NCBI GenBank assembly: GCA_024663395.1
Contig: JANFAH010000099.1
Location: 62,001-126,000 of the forward strand
Source of the DNA: Pisolithus tinctorius
Taxonomy: Eukaryota > Basidiomycota > Agaricomycetes > Boletales > Pisolithaceae
Reading direction: 5' to 3'
Length of the DNA stretch: 64,000 nt
Below, one piece after another: positions 19,691 through 31,176 of the stretch. The translations under genes and the position numbers were made by a program. Each line of letters opens with the position of its first letter. Position 1 is the first letter of the stretch. A model generated the notes under the pieces. That model was not told the origin of the DNA, did not search any database, and saw nothing but the letters and a program-made list of their open reading frames with translations.

Positions 19691-22529
19691 ATGGAATTTG
19701 AACCGTCCTCGTCAACCTCGAACTTGTTGGCGCCGCAGGGGTCTCCAACGGGTACTCCCCACTCGTCGCAATTCTGCGATGGCTTGTTGTCACCGACCCA
19801 GAGCAGGTCTCAGAGTCCATCCCCGTATGCTGTGAGTGCGGACCCTGCACTGAATGCCACTCTTTTGTTCACGCGACGATCATTCGGCCACTCAGAATTC
19901 GTTGTCAGACATGGTACGTAGATGATACGTCCACTTACAATCGCGTGTCAATACTGATAGACGACTGTCAATGGCGGGCATCCCACGCAGTATGCCCTCA
20001 AGCCCAACCCCGCGGAGTGGGGTTCGGCAGCCCTCACGATGGGTACCCCTGAGCCAGACGACGATCTACACAACCCGGACCCAAGACGAGACCTCAAGAA
20101 TGACAGAGGCGGCCATATCTTCACTGCTCGAGGTATCGCCAATCTAGGGTGTTTGTTCATTCTCGCCGCAGCGCTCATCTTTATGTTGTGAGTATTTCAT
20201 TTGCTTGGGTGTGGGAGCGGTTAGGATACACAAATGCCGACAAGGATGACAATGTTTGCTTGGCAGTTTCGTACTACCTCTCCTCAGCCACTTACTGACC
20301 AAGAAACAAACCACCCAAGGCGGGTTCAACCTTGGGGGGATCAATGCAACTGGCCAAATACCTTCCATCCCGGGCAGTTGGGGCCTAATCGATGTCGATA
20401 CGCCCAAGGATGCGTACACGAAGGCGTCATACATGAGTCCTGGAGATACATGGGAGCTGGTGTTTTCAGACGAGTTCAACACGGACGGGCGGTCGTTTTA
20501 TCCGGGCGATGATCCATACTGGGAAGCACCAAATTTGCATTATTGGGGTACAGTGAGTCCGCTAGTTTTTGGAATCGTGGGACGACGTCAATGGTGGTGT
20601 AGAACGATTTGGAGTGGTACGACCCATCTGCGGTCACCACTAAGGGCGGTGCATTAGCGATCACGTTGTCCAAGGTCGATCCGGCGACAAATCATAACCT
20701 GACATATAAATCTGGTATGGTGAGTACGTTACCCTTCTGGAGCCTTACGCTAGGCTAACACGTCCTTTTTTTGCAGATTCAATCATGGTGTGTGCAGCGT
20801 AGCCGCAGAAAGAGTGGGAACTTGACGTTCGTAGGAATAAGTTTTGCTTCACTGGCGGGTTGATCGAAAGTGAGTTGCGCAGCGGTGATGGAATGCGGTC
20901 GTTAAACCGTCAACAGCTTCGGTTGTCCTTCCGGGATCGAATAACGTCCAGTGAGTGGTTCCCTACTTCGAGAATGCGTTCGTGTTAGCGACGAGACGCC
21001 TGTAGTGGTTTATGGCCCGCCATGTGGGTTTTCAGATTGTCCGAGTACGCAATGCTAATATCCGCCCCGAAAGATGGACGATGGGAAATCTAGGTAAGGT
21101 CGCCGTCGAATCGCCGAATCGCTATTAACGCATTTCTAGGTCGTGCTGGCTTCGGTGCGAGTTTAGATGGCCTGGTAGGTGGCTTTTTGTCCCCTCTATG
21201 CGTTCTTGATTGTCGAGTTCCCGTAGTGGCCGTACTCATATGATAGCTGTGATGTTGGGACGCTCCCTAACCAGACATTCCCGGGTACGCAGACGCCTCT
21301 CGCTGCCACAGAGAACGGCGATCCTGATCACGGTGGTGTCCTGGTACGTCTTGGATTTTACGTGTCCTCATTTGTGAGTGGTAGGTTGCTGAGCGCGTGA
21401 AACAGTCGTATCTTCCCGGTCAGCGGTTGTCAGCGTGTACGTGTCCAGGGGAGTCGCATCCAGGACCAGTGCACAGCAGTGGGGACTATGTAGGCCGTGC
21501 TGCACCTGAGATCGATATTTTTGAAGCGACGGTCGACAATGGCGTTGGCAAAGTTCGACTATTGTCACCCTTCTCTCTTCGCCATCTGACTGTCTTTTTT
21601 GCAGGTATCGCAGTCGGCACAGTGGGCACCTTTCAATGTGAGTCTGAATTCCGTTGAGGCAAGTTGATGCGCAGACACGTTTCGTAGGCTGCGTATCAGT
21701 GGTCAAATACTTCGGATAACTTCAAGATTTACGATCCGACGATCACAGTGCTCAATTCGTACCACGGAGGCGAGTGCACCGCGCTTGTAGTTGTCTTTCG
21801 TGGCTGTGTTTCTGAGCCGGACCCTTGCATTCGCAGGTGCATACCAACAAACGACGAGCGGGCTGTCTCTTACAGACCAGGACTGTTATGAGTTGGATAA
21901 AGGATGCTATAGTGTCTATGGGTTCGAATATGTCCCTGGGTGCGTTGTGTATGGTCTCTCTGGCGTTCGTCAGACTCACGTCTTGTCGTTGTGTTGTGGA
22001 TAGGTTTGATAATGGATATATAACGTGGATCAGCGACAGTAAGCCAGTGTGGACAGTTATGGCTGCCGGGGTGGGACCGGATCCTCTCACTGAGATCGCG
22101 GCACGACCGATTCCTCAGGAGCCGATGGTAAGTGACAATCGTGCTATGCGGGAGAGTTCACGCTTACTGTCATCATGCTCTCAACTAGTATATCATCGCC
22201 AACCTCGGGTTTTCGACCAATTTTGGGGGTATTGATTTCGAAAATCTTCAATTGCCAGCGATGATGTCGGTAGATTATATCCGGGTATACCAACCTGCAG
22301 ACGCGAAGAACGTTGGATGCGATCCGCCCGAGTTTCCTACGGCGGCGTATATCAATACGTGAGTTTTCTCTCTTACTCCCCGTCCCCGTGTGTTGCATTG
22401 GGAAAATGAAACGAACTGACGCGAGCGTTTGTATACAGGTACATGGAGGCCTATACAAACTTCAATCTGACGACGTGGGCCCAGTTTAATCAGACGAATC
22501 CGAAGAATCGGTTAGTCGATAATTGTTGA
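19691..22529 (+). CDS. KRE6: Beta-1,6-glucan synthesis protein of the Kre6/Skn1 family (GH16)
   Basis: Nineteen exons: 19691-19831, 19896-19913, 19961-20187, 20267-20552, 20603-20719, 20777-20787, 20835-20869, 20917-20950, 21006-21023, 21074-21093, 21140-21174, 21227-21343, 21406-21552, 21605-21637, 21688-21769, 21837-21939, 22004-22127, 22189-22358 and 22439-22529, giving about 602 residues (seven more if ATG 19670 is used). A Ser/Pro-rich cytosolic tail is followed by one membrane helix ([12 protein letters not shown]), then the lumenal domain: [45 protein letters not shown], and EIDIFE, which fits the GH16 ExDxxE catalytic motif. Kre6 acts in the secretory pathway in cell-wall beta-1,6-glucan assembly. 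Five exons are 20 nt or shorter, and the intron at 21770-21836 starts with GC (gcgagt). Confidence 0.92.
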
Positions 22530-22799
22530 AATTTAAGGGATCATTCTTTTCTTCAAACTTTTGTCGTCTTTGGATTGCATATATGTGTCGTGCATTTGCA
22601 TCATTTGGCAAACCTACTTTCTTTTGCTGCCGAGCTCCTTCGTGCGCTTTCTATATCCTGTCACGCTTGGCATATGATTGATTTTTTGGGCACGTGATAC
22701 CCATTGTGTCGTGGCCAGCCACCCCTGTCTGTCGATACCCGCACTAAACATCCTACTACCCTACAGTAAATCGTAATTGTCATTTCGTCTATCCATACA

Positions 22800-24323
22800 A
22801 TGTCTCATCCTCGTAAACGCAACGACTGCTGGCCTTCCACTCGTGAACCTTTCAGGGAACTTCCCAACGGCTATTGCAAACGCCCGCCAAGCCCGAGCCC
22901 AAGTCCTTACAATGAGCCAGTTCTCCAAAGCCGCGCCTCCGCGTCGTCGCTCTCCGACGTTCATTCCGATTGCACCGTGTCATCCTTAGCCCCGGCGGGC
23001 CCCATTACGACCTCACAACCCGGTTTCCCGACATATGAAGAATACAAACGCATCGAAGCAGCATACTTGGCGAACCTAGCTCCGCGCAAGCGTACCAAGG
23101 CACTGATCACGCAGGCGACATTTGATCAGATATGGGAGGTACTATGGCACCCAGGCTCGACCCGTGTTGGCACTCCGCAATTTCGGTTCTGGGTGAGGAA
23201 GACGTTCCGATTGGTGACTGTGCAGGGCGAAGGTGGTCGGGTCGGCCAAGCCTGGAGACCTTCTAGCAACTCCGAGAACGGGTCCAACTTGAAAGGAAAG
23301 AGAGGGAAGGATAAAGACTTGCCGCCTGTCGTGTTGCATGACAATCGGCCAGTGGCGATCATGGAACAGATGTACGAAGTGCTTTGTTATTGCCATGGAT
23401 TAACAGAGCACGGCGGGAGGGATAAGACGTGTGCGGCTATCAGGAGGCACTATTCGTGGGTGCCGAAAGAGCTCGTCGCGCAGTTCGTCAGGGGATGTCC
23501 GACATGTTTGGTGAAGAGGGCTGGGAATTTGGCGTTGGCGGTAACGACGGACGGGACGAACGATTGGGTATCAAAAGAGAAGCAAGGGGAAGAGACAGGC
23601 GCGGGCAACAGTGACAAAGGAGTGTTCAGTCCGATCGCCCGGTCGCCGGCGGGACCCGCAGGGTCATCCACCTCGTCGATTTTGAAGGCTAGCATCCCGC
23701 GTCCGCCCAACGATGAGAACGTGCTTCCGACTGTACCCAGGCCACTTGGAGGGTCAACTTTCAACATGCGGCGGAATAATCCCTTCCCGTCTGCCAGTCA
23801 ACCCAAAACGGCCGTTTCCACACAGAATAACGCGAGAATGTTGGGAAACAACTATCTTGTTCCATGTCGCCTCAATACCGTGCCCCAGCTGCCGCCGTAC
23901 TTCGCGCGTCCCGACAACACCCTACGTTATCATGGAAACCTCATCAGTGGGAACGACATCTGGGACAGCGCTGGTTTACCGCCGCTTCGGGAGGCCTTGC
24001 TGGGCAGTGCAATTCGTAATCGTCCGTGCACGCTATGCGAGTCGTCAGCTCACGACGACGTAGACGAGCCCATCCTTCAACACTTACTCTTTACGAGACC
24101 CGTGCATCAGCAAGAGCCAGTGGTACCGGAACGTTATATCGACCCCGTGATGCTCAGGCTGAGCAGAATGGAGGGGTTGCCAACCAGTGAGATCACACCA
24201 CCGCTGCGCACTTCCACACCAGTCTCCCGAGACATCAGCCATCGTCATACCAGTATTAATCCCTCAATTGGTCCCGTAGTATTCAGCTCCTGGATCTGGG
24301 CCACCGACATCAACGAAATGTAG
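22800..24323 (+). CDS. Protein with an integrase-type H2C2 zinc-binding site
   Basis: A single exon of 1524 nt encodes 507 residues. Around residues 195-240 it has H-x4-H-x28-C-x2-C (HGLTEH ... CPTC), the HHCC zinc site that precedes the catalytic core in Ty3/gypsy integrases. There is no DDE catalytic core, reverse transcriptase or protease around it. The rest is Pro/Ser-rich, apparently disordered, apart from an N-terminal segment (YEEYKRIEAAYLANL...ATFDQIWEVLWHPG) that looks folded. No LTRs flank it. I infer a host gene carrying an exapted integrase zinc domain, perhaps nuclear. Lack of introns, unlike its neighbours, fits a retroelement origin. The exact function is unknown. Confidence 0.75.
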   Translation: MSHPRKRNDCWPSTREPFRELPNGYCKRPPSPSPSPYNEPVLQSRASASSLSDVHSDCTVSSLAPAGPITTSQPGFPTYEEYKRIEAAYLANLAPRKRTKALITQATFDQIWEVLWHPGSTRVGTPQFRFWVRKTFRLVTVQGEGGRVGQAWRPSSNSENGSNLKGKRGKDKDLPPVVLHDNRPVAIMEQMYEVLCYCHGLTEHGGRDKTCAAIRRHYSWVPKELVAQFVRGCPTCLVKRAGNLALAVTTDGTNDWVSKEKQGEETGAGNSDKGVFSPIARSPAGPAGSSTSSILKASIPRPPNDENVLPTVPRPLGGSTFNMRRNNPFPSASQPKTAVSTQNNARMLGNNYLVPCRLNTVPQLPPYFARPDNTLRYHGNLISGNDIWDSAGLPPLREALLGSAIRNRPCTLCESSAHDDVDEPILQHLLFTRPVHQQEPVVPERYIDPVMLRLSRMEGLPTSEITPPLRTSTPVSRDISHRHTSINPSIGPVVFSSWIWATDINEM

Positions 24324-24988
24324 TCAACGGAAACGCCGATTCCTCGTGGCTCCAGTAATACGTTCCTTTCCCTTATCCCATTCCCTGGGTGGATGTGATG
24401 GTCACTTTCCAGAGCTGCGATGACGTCCCCTTCACAACGTGCATTCTTTACCTTATTCACAACATACTATACTATAATCTGTCGACGGACACTCTTCATT
24501 CTAGTTGTATCACCCCATTAGCTTATGAACGCGAACACCTTCCATCTGTATATACAACATGGTTATCCATTCCAGTGGGTAACTATATACATATATCCGA
24601 GTGATGCCTATATAGTGTACAGACATAACTTTCTGAGTTTTTGCCTACATCTGGAATGAAACACGCTTCGAGGACGAGAGTTGCACTAACTAAAAAGCAA
24701 AGCATCTGCAACTGACACAGATTAGGTTGAATGGAACAAAAAGCCAATAATTGACAGTGATGGAACAAAAGGGGTTGAGTGGATGATGGTAGTGGTTTGA
24801 AAAGACGACACTGTAATTGTTGGGAATTTGGGTGCGTGAATTCGGGCGAACGAGCAAAACTTGGACAACTGAAACGATGATTAAAAGGCTTGACTAGGGT
24901 ATGGAGGGAGGATAAAAGTGCAAAACGGCTATGATGCTAAAAAAAAAAAGGTAAGCACAGAGGTCAGATACAGGTGCCCGCCGATATC
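24324..24988. other. Convergent intergenic region
   Basis: 665 bp between the 3' ends of the H2C2 gene and the kinase gene. It holds A-rich tracts suited to polyadenylation and no recognisable gene. Confidence 0.6.
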
Positions 24989-27900
24989 CTATCTCTGAAG
25001 ATCCGCTCTCCTGAAGAGGGTTCGAATCAGCACGAAAAGATAATGACAAAGAACGCCCAGGAGACTACGCACTCTCTGATAGTGTCGTACAAGAACTTGT
25101 AGCTTCGTAGGTTACCTTTGAGGCGTCGGATATCAAGACTGTAGGTGTCTTTGAGGCGGTCTATCCTCGTCAATTCAACGGAGAAGCGGACTTCGTCCCC
25201 AGCATCCTGAGTTGAGTCACCATAGATGGGCTCTACGCCGCCGGGCGGGGACTGATCGACGGGAGAAGGTGCAGCAGTGATATTCTCGTCATCTGCAGAC
25301 AACGAAGGTGGCGTAGGAGCGACACCAGAGACTTGAGATGACTGCCTTCGCATGAGCAAACCCTTCAGCATTCCGCCGGCAGATGGGTTCGAGGGGAGAG
25401 GTAGACCACGTTTATCCACCTAACGTGAACACGTTCAGCCACAAAGCGCAGCGCTGTTAAACGTGGGACACTCACCCCGTTCGACGCAGCTGAGCCGACC
25501 ATGGTAAAAGCAGCCAATCCATTTCCGGCTCCAACACCGCTGAAGCCCAAACCGACTGAACCACCCTTTTTTCTCTTCGCCCGGACACACCGGTACTTGT
25601 ACTCACTCTCTGCCTTGAATTCCATACCCAACTCCTCCAAAACTTGACAAATCCGCTTCATCACCTCAGGTGGAGGGCTAGTAGTGATGGTAGTCTGATC
25701 AACGGCACCGTGGTGGATACGGAGGACATCTTTCGGAGGTGCCGACGAAGTGAACTTCCAACCTGCCCGGGAGAAAGAGAAAGAAATATCTGCAGCTGGA
25801 GTAGCCCGGGACTGATCGCCATTCCTCGCCTTTTCTGCAGCAGACAAGTCGGTGCGAGGGGAAACTGCGGAGGCACGCTCCTCCGCGTCCACCTTGACGT
25901 TGCTGCGCCTCCTGAACCATTGCATAACGTTGCGAGCCTTGATTGTTGAAGCTGGGTTGTCGCTGGTTGGGTGACCTTCTTTGACCATGCTCGGAAAAAC
26001 GGCGGTTTGTCGGTGATCTTGGGGAGGAGAAGTCGTGGAAGAGACAGGGGCTTGCTTCTCGAGGTCGCGATTTTCCTTAACAGGTGTTTCTCCGGTAGGG
26101 GTTTTTCCCTTGCGGTTCTTGATTGACCGGCTAAACGGCTCTACCATCACGGTGAGAGTGTTCCTCCTGTTCTTCTTTGCATTGTCGCTCGATGTAGGGC
26201 TCAGCAAAGACGTCCTGGAAGCAGACTGAGGCACATCAGTCGGCGAGGCGCCGGATGGTTGCGGCTTCTCCTCAATGGCAGATGTTGCACCCACGGTCGA
26301 ACTCTCTGATGGGACACGGGAAGTATACCCGTACGTGCTGTCCGAATTGGAACCGAATATCTTTCCGAGTCCAAATTTGTCGATAGAGAGCCCCTTGCGA
26401 TGACGGCTAGAAGCAGATCCGGAAGAGCCAACGGTTTTGACAGATTGTGCCGACTTTTCTTCCATGCTGGCGGTACCGGGAGGACTGGCCGGAGAGACAG
26501 CGAGTGTTGGAGTGAGGGGTTGACTGTCCCGTAAGGTAGAGTTTGACACCCTCGTGGAAGGTTTAGCATTCGAAGGTGTACTTGGGAGCGGTTTCGCGGT
26601 ACCGTTGTCCACGCCTGCTGAAGGTCTTCGGGATGACTTTTCTTTAGAAGGGGTACCTGCAGCTTGTGGCGAAGAGGGCTTGCGCTCGCGAAGGTGAGTA
26701 CTTTGGGTGGATGCGGGCTGAGGAGGTGATGCTGCTTTCCTGCCCGGTGTAGCAGCTTTGACTTGATCCAACCGCGAGGGTTCCAGGGGACCGAGTTCTC
26801 CAGGGTATTCGACCTGGATAGTGTGCCTAAACCCGCTTGGCCCTTTCTTCTTCGGGTCCGCGGAGACCTGAGTGGCGGTACCGTTGGAGACAGGAGGGGA
26901 GGCGTTGTCATTTGTGGGAAGGGACTGCGTCCCGTCAGGCGCAGAGACGGTAACGGGGATGCTGGGAGTTGGAAGGGCCGCGAATGGATCCTCGTCCATT
27001 GGAGTGCTCGAGGATACAGCCAGAGAGACCGCTTGCCGGGCCGGTGGCGGTGAAGAAGAGGAGTATAATGACTGGTCCACAGAAGTCTCATACAAATACT
27101 CGGGCTGGTTAGGTCCAGTCGCATTGTCTCTGTATGAGTGGCTGCGTGGTGCAGCAGTAGCGGACGATGTTGCAACGCTGAGCATCCCATCGACGCGAGC
27201 ACTCTGCGTGCGAGCGACCCTGGAAGGCTCTTGTTGATTGGCCGTGGCAGCTTGGCGCATTTGCCTCTGATAAGCAAGCCTCTTCATCTGGTGTTGTTCC
27301 AAAGCCATATTCTCGAGATCCTCTACTTCATTGGTAAAAGTGTGGGCATGCGCTGAGAGCCAAGGGTGCGCCATGATAGCACGGAGGTCGGCGCGACGTG
27401 TTGGGTCGGGAACGAGCATCAGTGAAAGCAAATCTCTAGCCTCTTGGGAGACATATTCCGGGAAAGACAGCGGGGTATTCACAATATACTTGTACAAAAG
27501 GTTGATGTTGTCGCCGTCAGGATTAGCAGGGTCGTCATCAAAAGGTAGGTAGCCGGCGAGCATGGCATAAAGGATGACCCCGCACGACCAGACGTCAACA
27601 GCGGAGCCGACGTAGAGGCCTTCGGAAATGACAAGTTCCGGAGCCGCATAGCATGGCGAACCGCAGCTGGTCTGCATGAGATCGTCGGGACGATGTTCGA
27701 ACCGGTTGGCGAAGCCAAAGTCAGTGATTATAACATTACGATGGCGATCGAGGAGAAGGTTTTCGAGTTTAAGGTCGCGATGCACGATTTTCTTTTGGTG
27801 GATGTACCAGACACCAGAAATCAACTGAGAAAAGAGCTTTGCAGCATCCTTTTCTTTGAGGTAGCGATGAGCCAGGATGTGGTCGAAGAGCTCTCCTCCC

Positions 27901-28513
27901 GAAGCGTACTCCAGGATGATGCCAATATACTTGTCTGTTTCAATGACATCATAAAGGCGGACGATGTTTGGGTGTTTGAGGCTCTGTCAAGAATTCAACA
28001 TCTGGAATGATCGTTGTGAAGATGACTTACCCGAAGAACCTCGATCTCACGCTCCACCTTGGACATCCTCACAGAGGTATCGATGTTTCCTCTCCGGATC
28101 AGCTTCACGGCAACCTCCTCTCCCCATTGGTGATGGAGACCCAGTTTGACCTTTCCGAACTCGCCTTCCCCGAGAGTCTGTAAAAGCAGATACGGACCAA
28201 ATTTTGGGATGGTTCTGCGGGGATGAGCTGTCGTATAGGCTACTGCGGCAGGGTGAGAGTAGACGTCGCGATAAGCCAGTTGATTGTCGGCTGCCGAATG
28301 TTGTTGATGTTGTTGGGAAGAGACGACTTGATGGGAGGCTCTTTGACGCCGAGATGCTGATTGAGAAGCGGATGCTGGGGATGGCTGGACAGAAACAGAC
28401 ACAGGTCTAGAGACGCCGTGCTGCCGGGATGAGGCTGAATAGGAAGAATCGGGTATTTGAAGGTTGCTCATGGCGTCTGGACGAGGTGGTGGATTTTGAA
28501 GAGGAGGAGACAA
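24989..28513 (-). CDS. Kin4-like Ser/Thr protein kinase (CAMKL group) with C-terminal KA1-like domain
   Basis: Four exons (28513-28031, 27983-25476, 25419-25073, 25010-24989) encode 1119 residues, or 1105 if the second ATG at 28471 is used. The kinase domain (about residues 105-385) has the glycine loop GEGEFGKV, catalytic HRDLKLEN, DFGFAN and the activation-segment end SCGSPCYAAPE. A long Ser/Pro-rich disordered middle follows. The last ~170 residues contain a KA1-like region, including YRCVRAKRKKG and FSVELTRIDRLKDTYSLDIRRLKG, ending DTIRERADLQR after a 22-nt last exon. Kin4 relatives act in spindle-position control and polarity; KA1 domains bind acidic membranes. The Kin4 label is from overall pattern, and other CAMKL branches are possible. 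An inverted CCAAT box lies at 28702-28706. Confidence 0.85.
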
Positions 28514-28701
28514 GGGGGAAAAAAGGCAAACCGTTTAATCAAGCGTAAACCAGGAGATGCTTATAGTAGATAATGAAAACAAGCGCGTCCGCATGAGGGA
28601 GTAGTTTCCCTTGGTGGGCGACCCGAACATAACGAAAAAGGACTCAACTCACAGCAGCTGGGATTTATACAGTCTATGGGCTAGCTCCACCGTCACTACT
28701 G

Positions 28702-28706
28702 ATTGG
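28702..28706 (-). promoter_or_regulatory. CCAAT box upstream of the kinase gene
   Basis: CCAAT on the minus strand (ATTGG here, within gattggcca) lies about 190 bp upstream of the kinase start. CCAAT elements bind the HAP/NF-Y complex. The motif is short, so functional confidence is low. Confidence 0.3.
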
Positions 28707-29084
28707 CCAAAGGCAGAGGGTTTGAGTTGTATGATGGAGAGGGAAGGTTGGATGGGGACAAAGACACGCGTGCGCGTGCGAAAGGACCCTACGCAGGTTT
28801 GACAATGACATGTCCATCAATCCATTGCATGCCAGTGAATTGATGCCAGCAAACGTACCTAAAAGTCTCCGACAGTCTCTAAGACTCTAATACTGTCGCT
28901 GGTATGCCTCCAGGTCGTTCATAAGGCCAGCAATTTAGCGGACGGCCACTGCTGACCGACAATGTTTTTGCAATTTCCAACGGCAAACGGGTTATTTACA
29001 GTAACCGGCAAATAACAATACCAGATGGAACCAAAATTTTTTCATGCACGTTCGACGTGCGCTTGGACAGTAATTTACACCCCT

Positions 29085-31176
29085 TTAGACGTTTAACTCT
29101 ACCCTGTCAGTCTTTGCAAGTGCTTCTTTCAGCTCCTCGTCCGCAAGAGCCGGCCCAACCCACTCCTTGAGGAACCTGTCCACCTGCTCTGGCGCCCGGC
29201 CGATAAATGTCGTTGGATCTAGTAGCTGGTCTAGTTCATCCTTGATAGGATCGAAGTATGGGTCTCTTCTGACACGCTCAATCAGGTCGTTTTCACGTCC
29301 AAGGTTCTTCACTTGATGCGCAGCTTCATGGGATAACACCTGTTCCACACCACCAAATCAATTACGTATGCAAGTTAGCATCGTCAGCGAATGCCTCGGA
29401 CAGCACCATCCCCACTCACTCTAATCTTCTCGTGGGCCTCTTGCCTGTCACCTCCCTTTTTGACGATAGCCATGATCAAATTCTCCGTTGCCATGAATGG
29501 AAGTTCTTGCGCAATCCGTCGTGCAATCACGTTGGGGTATACCACTAACCCTTCCGAGACATTCCGCAACGTTGAGAGGACAATGTCTGCCGTTAAAAAG
29601 GCCTCTGGCAATGTCACTCGACGATTCGCACTGTGAAAATGAATTAGCCTTCCTAGACCCCTCCTGTTAGTCTGATAGGAGAGAACTACCTATCATCCAA
29701 CGTCCGTTCAAACCACTGCACGCTGTACGTCATCAGTGCATTTTGATGCAGCACTTGCAGATGCCTTGATAAACTGCACACACGCTCACAGCGCATGGGA
29801 TTGCGCTTGTACGCCATCGCAGATGACCCAATCTGCGTGGTCTCGAACGGTTCTTCGACTTCCTAAATTCCTTATCAGAACCAAAGACAAGCTCGATTCC
29901 CCGTGCCAGGTGAACGAAAACTCCGACCTTGAGATTCGCCAACAGTCTTAAATCTGTCCCGATTTTGTGTGCAGTGGCACCCAAGGATGCTAACGGTGCC
30001 AGTACATCGATATCTATCTTTCGCGAGTACGTTTGGCCGGTGACAGGATAGGCATATGGGAACCCGGAGAGCTTGGTCACTAGTCTGTCCAGCTCCTCCA
30101 CTTTGTCATGGTCGCCATCAAACAAAGCCAAGAAACTGGCCTGCGTGCCGGTCGTGCCTTTTACACCGCGGAAGCCAAGGTCATCACGTGCCCTTTTGAT
30201 GTTGCGGAGATCCCAGAGCAGCTCCTATATCATCGTTTTCAAGGCAAGATTATGTTTCCCATGAGAGGTTGAACAGGGAAGTGAATACAGGAGCTTACCT
30301 GAATCCACAGGGTCGCACGTTTTCCGACAGTGGTCAGTTGCGCAGGCTGGAAATGGGTAAAGCCGAGAGTTGGGAGGGCTCTGTTATCCTGTGCGAATAC
30401 AGACAGCCGGGATATCAGGACGGCGAGCGATTTCAAGAGATACGTGAGGCCAGTACGGATGAATATCAAATCCGCATTGCTGTTCCATCCCATCATCCAC
30501 ATATCAGCAACCGAACACGAGTAGATAGACTAGTCTAAAGACGTACTCAGTCACGTAACAGGATGTAGCACCTAAACTGTGAAAGAGAGAGAGAGAAAAC
30601 GTGTTTTCATATTATGGTGGCGAGTGGCGTTGTGAAGAAGGGAGCGTACTGAATGATTCCCGCTGCGGCAGGAGCAACTTGACCAAACGTATGGACGTGT
30701 GCCATAACATCGTGGCGGCGTTTCTTCTCCTCTTTAGCGGCAATGTCAAACTGCTCCGGGGTCAGGTCCTAAGAAGGTCAAATTAATGGAGGTTGCCCTC
30801 TTATACCCCACGCCTGATACGGTGCGAAAAGGGGGTGGTGGCAAGAATGGCCCCTTTGGTTGCAATTGAACGTACCAGATTTGTTTTCATCTGTTCGATA
30901 GCTTCGTCGGTGATCGGTAGTCCGAGCTGCTTCTCAGCGATAGCGAGGTTTAGCCATAATTCTCTCCATGTCCGAGAACGTTTCTGAGAGAAACATTCTG
31001 TAAGATGATCGGATGGAAAGTACGAATGGAAAAACACGTACTGCAGGAGAGAAGAGGTTTGCCATGTCCTTGCTGGCATATCGGCTAGTTTACCGCGGTG
31101 GAGTTATCGGGGATGGACCTTGACGAGTGAAAGCTAACCTCGATAAAGGGGTTTGGTACGTCTCAAGGGCGTCCAT
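29085..31176 (-). CDS. ADE13: Adenylosuccinate lyase
   Basis: Ten exons (31176-31139, 31084-31042, 30983-30876, 30768-30650, 30576-30547, 30479-30299, 30224-29928, 29862-29690, 29630-29420, 29339-29085) encode 484 residues, the family size. The spliced N-terminus reads [20 protein letters not shown], as in yeast Ade13. Conserved parts are GATSCYVTD, the His-bearing [17 protein letters not shown], and the fumarase-superfamily signature [10 protein letters not shown] with the catalytic serine loop. The enzyme splits SAICAR and adenylosuccinate, releasing fumarate, in purine synthesis. All splice sites are GT-AG and every phase closes. The shortest exon is 30 nt. Confidence 0.95.

Noticed and set aside
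25010..25030. ggttcgaatc-like T-arm sequence suggesting a tRNA
   Set aside because: It lies inside the last intron of the kinase gene, and no acceptor stem or anticodon arm can be built around it.
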